Of a stretch of 34,535 nt of DNA, positions 27,283 through 34,535 are shown piece after piece. The notes under the pieces were generated by a model. It was given only the letters and a program-made list of their open reading frames with translations, had not been told where the DNA came from and made no database searches. Numbering within the stretch: the first letter of the stretch is position 1; each line of letters starts with the position of its first letter. The position numbers and the translations under genes were made by a program. Source of the DNA: Desulfobulbus sp. (GTDB lineage: Bacteria; Desulfobacterota; Desulfobulbia; Desulfobulbales; Desulfobulbaceae); contig WRFD01000003.1 in assembly GCA_009778955.1 (NCBI GenBank), forward strand, positions 1-34,535, written 5' to 3'.

Positions 27283-30209
27283 GCCCTCCCGGCGACCAAC
27301 ATAAGTTCACGCCGCCGCGACCTGGTCTGGATCGTCCGGTGCAGCCCCCAGACGATCAACAGGCCGACAGCTGCCAGACCGTAGTTGAGATACTCCCACC
27401 GCATCCGTTCCGCCTTGTCCATGGGCAGCAGGGTCCGGGCGAAGTGGCCGCGGCCCCGGATGGAAAGCAGATCGCGGTCCTCCAACGACCAGTCGATGCA
27501 GTTGGCCACCAGTTGCAGCGGGTTGAGATAGCGGCTGCCGCTGGCTCCGGAGGCCAGATCGAGGCTGGTGTCGGCCAGAAAGGTATTGGATGCCAGCAGA
27601 ATGATCCGGGCCGAATCCGACGACCGGTCCAGCACCCGGCCGATCACTTCGGGCCGGGCTTGCTCCGCCTCGGCGTCCTTGCCATTTTTGGGGTCGGATT
27701 GGGCGGCAGCCTGCCGTTTTTTCTCCTTTTCGGCCTGCTGATTTGCCTCCTCGATCAGAGGCGAAGTCTTGCCCTTGAACCAGGAATCAAAGCCGCCTTC
27801 CACCATCATCGCCAGCAACTGCCGACCAACGGGTTCACCTTGGGCAAAGCCGGCCTGGCCGTACTGGTTGAAATCGGGCTGAATATCTATGGAATCGGAC
27901 AGCCAGGCCTCTTGCGAACTCTCCAACAGCCGCACCACCCTCCGGCCCTTGTCCTGCCCGCCGTCTACCTTGATCGGCGAGGCCCAGGTCATGGACAATT
28001 GGTCAATGCCGGTGAGCAGGCCGCTGTCCCGATTCATGCCATCATTCCTGATGTCAATGAAATAGGGATAGTTGAGCAGATGGGTCTCGCGGATGGTGAG
28101 GCCGCCGGCTTGGCGCTCCACCGGCACCGGAAAGGCGGCATTCTGCGGGTCGAGCACCAGGGTCGACTCCATCTTGATGCCGTAGCTGGCCAGCCAGTCG
28201 CCGAGGCCGCTTTTCTTTTCCTCGGCGCTGATCCGCCCTTGGAGACTCACGTCAAAGGGTGCGGTGGCCAGGACCACGGTGCCGCCCTGCATGAGGAACT
28301 GATCGATGGCAAACACCTGTTTTTCCTGAAGCCGTTCAGGGGCGACCACCACCAGGATGTCTGCCTCCGGGTCCACCTGTCCGGCGCTCAAATCAACGGG
28401 TTTGACCCGGTGTTCCTCTGCAATGAAGTTGTGCAGGAATTGAAAGGTGTTGCCCTGGCTGGGCATGCCGAATTGGGCCATGTCCGGATTGGCCTGAGGC
28501 GTGTACAGGGCCACGGTCCTGAGCATGCCCTTGGAGAAACGCTTCAGCCCGGCGGTGATGGCGGCTTTCAGCGCCGCCTTGTCCAGGGCCGTGGGCAGGG
28601 CAACCTGCACCTGCTGGCCGCCGCTCTCCAAGATCATGTAGAACCAAAACGTCTGGGGCGACAACAGGTCGGCCACCATCGGCCGCATGCCTAATTCCTT
28701 GCCCAACCGCTCGGCAAGTTGGCCGCCGCCTCCATCGGGGTCAACAAAATCGATGGCCAGCTTATCGCCGGCCTGCTGCTTGAAATCGGCCAGGACCGCG
28801 TCCAGTGACTTTTTCAATTCGACCAATTGCTGCGGCAGCCTGGCATCGGGCGAGAAATAGCCGTGGAACACCACCGGCCCATTGATGGCCGCAAAGAGGT
28901 TACCGCCGCCCTGATAGCTGTAGAGCACTTTCTTGATTGCCCGGGTGATGTCGTGCTCCGGGTTGCGGAGCTCCACCTCCAATTTGGTGTCGCCCTCGCT
29001 CTTAATCTCGATCAGATCCCGGAAGCCGAGGGTGACAAACTCGTCGCCATACTTGACCAGGATATCGAAATAGGAGTTGGTGACCGCAGTCTGGTAGCGG
29101 GAAGCGGTCTGAAAAGGAACGGGGCGGATGGAATATTTTTCACCAGCCTCCTGCTCCAATTCCGGCTTTTCCTGGGGATCGACGAATTCGACCTTAACCT
29201 TGCCCTCGCCGGCCACCTCGTACTCACGCAGCAAATCGCGCAGTTGTGGCTGCAAAGGGGCAAGGAGCGGATGGGTCTGGGCTGAAAAATAGCCGCGAAT
29301 CAGCAGCGGCTCCTGCAACCGCGCCAGATAGGATCGGGTGGCAGGTGAAATCGAATAGATGCGGCCCTGGGTCAGATCGGCGCGCAGCATGCCCAGCGGC
29401 GCCAGCCACAGGTTCAACAAAAAAAAGTTGGCCACCAGCAGCCCGGTCAGTGTCCGCCAGCGGCGGTGCGCGCTGTTGGCCGGGTTTCCGGCCCATCGCT
29501 GCCGTTCCAGGGTGTAGACGTTGAGGGACAGGAAAATGCCGGTCAGACTCAGGTAGTAGGCTAGGTCGCGCAGGTCGATCACCCCCCGGGTAATGGAGGC
29601 GAACCGGGAACCGGCGCCGATCAGTTTGAGCATGTCCCCGACCTGACTGCCGAACAAGGAGGTCAGGGTGTTGGCCCCCACCAGGTAGAGCACGGTGCAA
29701 ACCAAGGTGGTGACGATCAGGCTGACGATCTGGCTGTTGAACTGGGCGCTGACAAAAAGGCCGATGGCAAGATAGGCCCCAGCCAGGCACAGACTGGCGA
29801 GATAGCCGCCAAAGACCGGCCCCCAGTCGAGCTGACCGAGCCGTGAAATGGTAATGGGCAGGGGCAGTGTCAACAGCAGGCCGATGGCGACCAGGCCGAG
29901 GCAGGCCACGAACTTGCCGCCGACCAGGGTCGGCAGCCCCACCGGTGCGGTCAGAAGCGGCTCCAGGGTGCCGGCCCGGTGCTCCTCCGACCAGACCCGC
30001 ATGGTGATGGCGGCCGAAAGAAAAATCAGCAGCAACGGCATCCACTCGAACATCAGCCGTACATCGGCGATATTGCGACTGAAAAAGGTTTCAACCCAGA
30101 AAAAGATGAACAGAGTGGCGGCAAGAAAGGCGCCAAAAAAGATGAAGGCAGCGGGCGTGGCGAAAAAGACGGCCAACTCCCGGCGGGCGACCTTGCGCAG
30201 GGTGTTCAT
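27279..30209 (-). CDS. Fused ABC-2 permease (GldF-like) and auxiliary GldG-like protein
   Basis: 976 aa: six-TM permease with SEEHRAGTLEPLLTAPV, then the GldG-type domain (YSISPATRSYLARLQEPLLIRGYFSAQTHPLLAPLQPQLRDLLREY..., LVVVAPERLQEKQVFAIDQFLMQGGTVVLATAPFD). Confidence 0.9.
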   Translation of the reverse strand: MNTLRKVARRELAVFFATPAAFIFFGAFLAATLFIFFWVETFFSRNIADVRLMFEWMPLLLIFLSAAITMRVWSEEHRAGTLEPLLTAPVGLPTLVGGKFVACLGLVAIGLLLTLPLPITISRLGQLDWGPVFGGYLASLCLAGAYLAIGLFVSAQFNSQIVSLIVTTLVCTVLYLVGANTLTSLFGSQVGDMLKLIGAGSRFASITRGVIDLRDLAYYLSLTGIFLSLNVYTLERQRWAGNPANSAHRRWRTLTGLLVANFFLLNLWLAPLGMLRADLTQGRIYSISPATRSYLARLQEPLLIRGYFSAQTHPLLAPLQPQLRDLLREYEVAGEGKVKVEFVDPQEKPELEQEAGEKYSIRPVPFQTASRYQTAVTNSYFDILVKYGDEFVTLGFRDLIEIKSEGDTKLEVELRNPEHDITRAIKKVLYSYQGGGNLFAAINGPVVFHGYFSPDARLPQQLVELKKSLDAVLADFKQQAGDKLAIDFVDPDGGGGQLAERLGKELGMRPMVADLLSPQTFWFYMILESGGQQVQVALPTALDKAALKAAITAGLKRFSKGMLRTVALYTPQANPDMAQFGMPSQGNTFQFLHNFIAEEHRVKPVDLSAGQVDPEADILVVVAPERLQEKQVFAIDQFLMQGGTVVLATAPFDVSLQGRISAEEKKSGLGDWLASYGIKMESTLVLDPQNAAFPVPVERQAGGLTIRETHLLNYPYFIDIRNDGMNRDSGLLTGIDQLSMTWASPIKVDGGQDKGRRVVRLLESSQEAWLSDSIDIQPDFNQYGQAGFAQGEPVGRQLLAMMVEGGFDSWFKGKTSPLIEEANQQAEKEKKRQAAAQSDPKNGKDAEAEQARPEVIGRVLDRSSDSARIILLASNTFLADTSLDLASGASGSRYLNPLQLVANCIDWSLEDRDLLSIRGRGHFARTLLPMDKAERMRWEYLNYGLAAVGLLIVWGLHRTIQTRSRRRELMLVAGRA

Positions 30210-31138
30210 TGTTCCCTTCCTCCAGTCATGTTGATTTCACTGAATATTTTTTCCAAATTACGCGTTTCGGGGGCAAGGCCATACAGGGGCCGTCCCTGAT
30301 TGACCAGGGCGGCGGCCACCAAGGGCGCAAGGTCGTGCGCGGCCATGGCGCCGGAGACGGCATAGCAACATCGGCCGCTTTCGGCGGGCAGGGCCTCGAC
30401 CGCGCCCACCCCTTCCACTCCGGCGAGCAGGGCATCGGCCCCGGCCTGACGGTCGGTTGTCACCAGCAGTCGCTGTCCGGCGCCCAGTTCGGCCAGGCGG
30501 GCATCCACAACCTTGCGGCCGCGCTGGATGATGATCACCCGGTCGCAGACCGCCTGCACCTCCTGGAGAATATGGGTCGAGATCAGCAGGGTCGATTTCT
30601 GGGCCAAATCCCTGAGCAGGCCGCGCATGTGCTGAATCTGGGTGGGGTCGAGGCCGTTGGTGGGTTCGTCGAGAATGAGCATTTTCGGACGATGCAGGAT
30701 AGCCTGGGCCACGCCGACCCGCTGGCGGTAACCGCGCGACAGGGTGGCGATTTGCTGCCCGGCCTTGTCGGTCAGCGCGGTCCACTCCAGGGTCTCGCGC
30801 AACAGCGGTCCCATGCGGTCAGCCTCGACCTCGTGCAGGATCGCCTGGTACTCGAGGTAGCCCGCCACGGTCATTTCCGGATAAAGCGGGCAATTTTCCG
30901 GCAGATAGCCGATAAGCGACTGGATGGCGCGCCGGTTACCGACCATTTTCAGATCATTGATCCGGATGGCGCCGCCAGTCGGTTCGAGAAAGCCGGTCAG
31001 CATTTTCATGATTGTGGTTTTGCCGGCCCCGTTATGGCCGAGAAGGCCGACAATTTCGCCGGCGCCAATGGTAAAAGAGACATCATCGACCGCGATATGC
31101 GGTCCATAAGTTCGAGTCAGATGGTCGACTAGGATCAT
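30206..31138 (-). CDS. ABC transporter ATP-binding protein (GldA-like)
   Basis: GLLGHNGAGKTTIMKMLTG (Walker A), LSRGYRQRVGVAQAILHRPKMLILDEPTNGLDP; AGGAG RBS. Confidence 0.95.
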   Translation of the reverse strand: MILVDHLTRTYGPHIAVDDVSFTIGAGEIVGLLGHNGAGKTTIMKMLTGFLEPTGGAIRINDLKMVGNRRAIQSLIGYLPENCPLYPEMTVAGYLEYQAILHEVEADRMGPLLRETLEWTALTDKAGQQIATLSRGYRQRVGVAQAILHRPKMLILDEPTNGLDPTQIQHMRGLLRDLAQKSTLLISTHILQEVQAVCDRVIIIQRGRKVVDARLAELGAGQRLLVTTDRQAGADALLAGVEGVGAVEALPAESGRCCYAVSGAMAAHDLAPLVAAALVNQGRPLYGLAPETRNLEKIFSEINMTGGREQ

Positions 31139-31702
31139 AATTATCTCCTATACAACGAAAAACTGGGCCAAAGGGGCGTCGGATCAAGCGATCAGGCAGA
31201 CAAAGGTGGCGGGCAGCGGTTTTACGAACAGCCCGGATACGGGCAGAGACAGGAAAGGCGCCTGGCGGCGCCGGCAATGGCATACGGACACATGGACATG
31301 GGGACACGGGAAGCGTCGGAAGAGCGCGATCATTCCCTGCGGGGCAATCCGGGGCACATAATAACGCAGGGCCGCAGCTTGTCAACCACGGCAACGGATA
31401 TTTTTTCTTGGAAAAGGCGGGAGACCGCAGGTCAAAGACTGTTTCCGGCCCTGCTGACAGCGGCAGGTCCGCCGGAAGCAAGCCGTCATGTTCCGGCAGA
31501 AGTGATTTCTTCGAGCAGTACGTGACCAAGGCGCGCACCCAGTGCCGGCTCGTCCCCCTTTCGCCGCGCCTCTATCCCCTTTTGTGGCCGTTATGGCCAA
31601 AATGAGGCTGTGCGGGCGCTCCGGTCCCGGATATGGCTCAGCTTTCCGGCAATGCGGCGCAACCGCCGGTCATGCCAGCGCATTTCAAGGAACTCAAAAC
31701 CC

Positions 31703-32188
31703 TTATTTACTGTTAATATCCTGCCCACAGACCCGGCCGGCGTCCGCATGGGGCCGGTACACTTCGAGGACGCCTTCCTCAGGCATGTAAATGATATTGT
31801 AGATGTTCCGGGAATACCAATACCCTGCCCGACGCCCGTCGGGCGTGAGAATGACGCCGCCGCGATAGATACAGGCAGCAGGATAATTTTCAGTCCGGAA
31901 CATGTGCAGCCACCCGTTTAATTTGGCTTCAGTCATGTCGGTCTCTGCCCAGACCCTTGTCCGCAGGGTAAACCGACGGTCAATGGCGATGACAGAGTCC
32001 GGCATCGCGAATGACCCGATGTAATAGTAGGCATGGTCCGGAAGCACGACGCCGGATTCGAACAAGTCCTGGGCTCTCGAGTCCGTGGTCCATTGTCCGG
32101 CGGGTGGCCCGCCAGCACAACCGGCGAGAAAAACGGCAACAGCGGCAAGGGCAATCAGCCGCGCCAAAATGAACGTTTGCATATGCAT
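31703..32188 (-). CDS. Predicted lipoprotein, conserved-looking hypothetical
   Basis: Signal peptide with lipobox LAGC; 161 aa, no recognised domain. Confidence 0.7.
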   Translation of the reverse strand: MHMQTFILARLIALAAVAVFLAGCAGGPPAGQWTTDSRAQDLFESGVVLPDHAYYYIGSFAMPDSVIAIDRRFTLRTRVWAETDMTEAKLNGWLHMFRTENYPAACIYRGGVILTPDGRRAGYWYSRNIYNIIYMPEEGVLEVYRPHADAGRVCGQDINSK

Positions 32189-32226
32189 CCCTTAACGAAT
32201 AAGAGAGGAGGACTGGCGGCGCCTGT

Positions 32227-32733
32227 CTACGAGTTTTTCACTGCGGATTCGGAAAGGATTTCCAACTTCACGAGGGCTTTTCCGGTTTTATGCATCCCTA
32301 CTTGCGCCGCTGCGGCGGCTGAGAGGTCGATGATGCGGTCGGCATGCCAGGGGCCGCGGTCGTTGATCACCACCTCGACCGATTGCTTGCTCCGGACATT
32401 GGTGACCAGCACTTTTGTGCCGAGCGGCAGGGTTCGATGGGCCGCAGTCATTTGCTTCTGGCTGAACCGCTGGCCGCTGGCTGTCTTGCGTCCGTTCAGC
32501 CGGTCGGAATAGACGACGGCTATGCCTTTCAGAGTCAGGGACGAATCGGACTTGTGCGACCGGACGATTGCATGGGATTTCGTGGCGGATTTCGTCGAGG
32601 AAGCAATTTTCGGAGAGGCCTGCGATGTCTTGGGCGCCGTGGTTGCCGCCGCGGAATAACATGGTTGTCCAAAGGAAAACTCAAACATCGCCAAGCCGAT
32701 TACTGCAAAGAATACGAGCTTGGAGGTCTGCAT
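32227..32733 (-). CDS. RlpA-like double-psi beta-barrel protein
   Basis: GIAVVYSDRLNGRKTASGQRFSQKQMTAAHRTLPLGTKVLVTNVRSKQSVEVVINDRGPWHADRIIDLSAAAAAQVGM. Confidence 0.93.
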   Translation of the reverse strand: MQTSKLVFFAVIGLAMFEFSFGQPCYSAAATTAPKTSQASPKIASSTKSATKSHAIVRSHKSDSSLTLKGIAVVYSDRLNGRKTASGQRFSQKQMTAAHRTLPLGTKVLVTNVRSKQSVEVVINDRGPWHADRIIDLSAAAAAQVGMHKTGKALVKLEILSESAVKNS

Positions 32734-33161
32734 AATGTATTTCTCTCAAGTTGAAGTCAACAACGGCTCTCGCTATCAAGATAAGGGAAAATAACAGAAA
32801 TTCGATATATTGCAAGACAAACCCGTTTCAACTCCTTGGCGATTGTTCCGAACATGCTGAAAATTCAGGGTATTTTTTTTGTTTTTGGGACCGTGCGCTT
32901 GCTTTGATTCCTGACCGGAGGCATTGCCCCGCCATGTCCACAAAAAAATTGCGAAAAAAACATCGCCAAGGGCGCGATCCTGATCTGTTCCGATCATTAT
33001 CGTGCTGGAACAATGTCATTTTCAGCGATTGATTTTCCTTGGTGAACATAGCTCTCTTGGGAGAGCACATCGTAGTTTTGTGGTGGTTCGCCCGGCGCAA
33101 GACGCAGATACCCGGCAAGGCATCTTTTCATGGGATCATAAAAAAAAATCCATTCTTGCAC

Positions 33162-33380
33162 TCAAGGCCAAACCGGCACATTAACTCGTCTTACAAAGAG
33201 TCTAATATCTTTGCTTTCAGGTTTCGTGGCCATGATCGTGAGCTGATTGAAATTTTGGACCTGCGCGGTGATCTCATAGTTGGACAGACCCTTAAAAATG
33301 AAATCTTTGAACTTTTCCTCCGCCTAAGCCGAAACAGCGAAGCGCAAAAGCAAGGACAGGGCCATGAAAAAGCGTTTCAT
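33162..33380 (-). pseudogene. Small exported protein gene interrupted by an in-frame TAG
   Basis: AAAGGAGATGAACGC-ATG; MKRFFMALSLLLRFAVSA-*-AEEKFKDFIFKGLSNYEITAQVQNFNQLTIMATKPESKDIRLFVRRVNVPVWP*; TAG at 33324-33326. Confidence 0.55.
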
Positions 33381-33637
33381 GCGTTCATCTCCTTTGGGCA
33401 GTTGAGTAACAGTATCGAGCAAGTTCTTTGCATTTTCAGGAAAAATTACCTTGTAATGAATACCGGGAGGATTATACCCTAACCAAGAACATTGCACGCG
33501 TTTTCAGGAAAATACCCTTACCCGCAGCCAGCCTGATGACAATCACCCCCAACGTTCGCTCTTGCCGCGATACCGCTCCGGTTGGTCTTTCTAATTCGGT
33601 AAACGATTGAGAAAAACTTTAACATCAGCTCGCAGCT

Positions 33638-34474
33638 ATGCTTAAAAATTTAATTCCATGTTTTATCTGGTTGATAATGCTCACAGGTCCCGATGTCTCC
33701 TTTTCCGGACAGTCTTTTTACGTCTACAAATCACCTGATCCGGATGCAATCAATAAGCCAAACAAACATACCCCCAAAAACAATGCAAAAATAAATACCG
33801 ATAACAGCAAACCTTTCTCCACAAGTGATACTCCCGTAAAGTTGCAATGCAACTCTCCTGAACAAGAAGTTAATCTGGCGAAATCCGGCGACGAAAATGC
33901 TCAATTCAAGGTTGGATTGAACATGTATCGCGGTAAAGAATCAGGATGCAACAAGAAAGAAGGACTTCTTTTTCTGATCAATGCGGCAAAAAATGGGAAA
34001 TACTCGGACGAGTCATTGAATATTATCGGATATGAATATTACAAAGGTGAAAACATCCCCAAGGATTATGATGAATCAAGAAAATGGTTAAAAATAGCCG
34101 CTGACAACGACAATGCGCAAGCGCAAAATGATCTCGCCTATTTATTTTTCAATGGCATAGGTGGTGCAATAGATTATCAGGCCGCATTTGCATTGTACCA
34201 AAAATCAGCTTTGCATGGATATCAATTGGCGCAGGCAAATCTGGGGACCATGTATGCCAATGGACTCGGCACAGAGAAGAACAGAGAGAAAGGCTATGCG
34301 TGGTATGACATCGCCTCCCTCAATGGCAATGATCCAGCCATGCGCAACAAGAAAATATTATCGTCAGAGATGACGACCGATGAAATACATGCCGCTCAAC
34401 ATCTTTCTTCAGCACTCTTCAAAACGATAGAGCAAGCAACTACCCCTGATCAACCTAACGAAAACAAAGAGTAA
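33638..34474 (+). CDS. Sel1/TPR-repeat secreted protein
   Basis: Hydrophobic leader; Sel1 units (NIIGYEYYKGENIPKDYDESRKWLKIAADNDNAQAQNDLAYLFFNGIGGAIDYQAAFALYQKSALHGYQLAQANLGTMYANGLGTEKNREKGYAWYDIAS). Confidence 0.9.
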   Translation: MLKNLIPCFIWLIMLTGPDVSFSGQSFYVYKSPDPDAINKPNKHTPKNNAKINTDNSKPFSTSDTPVKLQCNSPEQEVNLAKSGDENAQFKVGLNMYRGKESGCNKKEGLLFLINAAKNGKYSDESLNIIGYEYYKGENIPKDYDESRKWLKIAADNDNAQAQNDLAYLFFNGIGGAIDYQAAFALYQKSALHGYQLAQANLGTMYANGLGTEKNREKGYAWYDIASLNGNDPAMRNKKILSSEMTTDEIHAAQHLSSALFKTIEQATTPDQPNENKE

Positions 34475-34495
34475 TGAGCGCGTTGCTCACCGAAC
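34473..34495. repeat. 23-bp repeat, inverted partner of 7434-7456
   Basis: AATGAGCGCGTTGCTCACCGAAC versus reverse complement of 7434-7456 (AATGAGTGCGTTGCTCACCGAAC), 22/23 identical. Confidence 0.7.
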
Positions 34496-34535
34496 ATCGT
34501 CTTTTTCTGCCATTTCGACGAGCGCAACGTGGAGA

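Noticed and set aside
32934-33032. Short plus-strand ORF MSTKKLRKKHRQGRDPDLFRSLSCWNNVIFSD
   Set aside because: Only 32 codons, no family similarity that I can identify; may be a fragment or chance ORF.

Overview
This 34.5 kb chromosomal segment comes from a Gram-negative bacterium. Gene content and intergenic repeats suggest a Desulfobacterota/Deltaproteobacteria relative (inference only). Core modules: (i) the 3' end of an autotransporter-type beta-barrel gene; (ii) a minus-strand lipid A block lpxD-fabZ-lpxA-lpxI followed by asnS and hflX; (iii) a NamZ/DUF1343-type gene with an apparent 3' frameshift; (iv) two paralogous outer-membrane barrel genes duplicated with their promoters, leaders and terminators; (v) a DUF2332 gene and several decayed genes, including a relic toxin-antitoxin pair; (vi) a minus-strand histidine kinase / NtrC-type regulator / MipA-OmpV operon; (vii) divergent from it, an 8-gene, mostly 4-bp-overlapping plus-strand operon: HAD-IB phosphatase, class III aminotransferase, alpha/beta hydrolase, two SMR/EamA half-transporters, DegT-type aminotransferase, GNAT/FemAB-like acyltransferase and arginase-fold hydrolase. 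This operon is preceded by a near-consensus sigma-54 promoter; (viii) a YqaA-type membrane protein; (ix) a gliding-type ABC block (ATPase, fused GldF-GldG, DUF4340); (x) a lipoprotein, an RlpA-like protein and a Sel1-repeat protein. The strongest candidate for an undescribed system is (vi)+(vii): a two-component, sigma-54-regulated biosynthesis/export locus whose product I cannot name. No tRNA, rRNA, CRISPR array or intact transposase was recognised.
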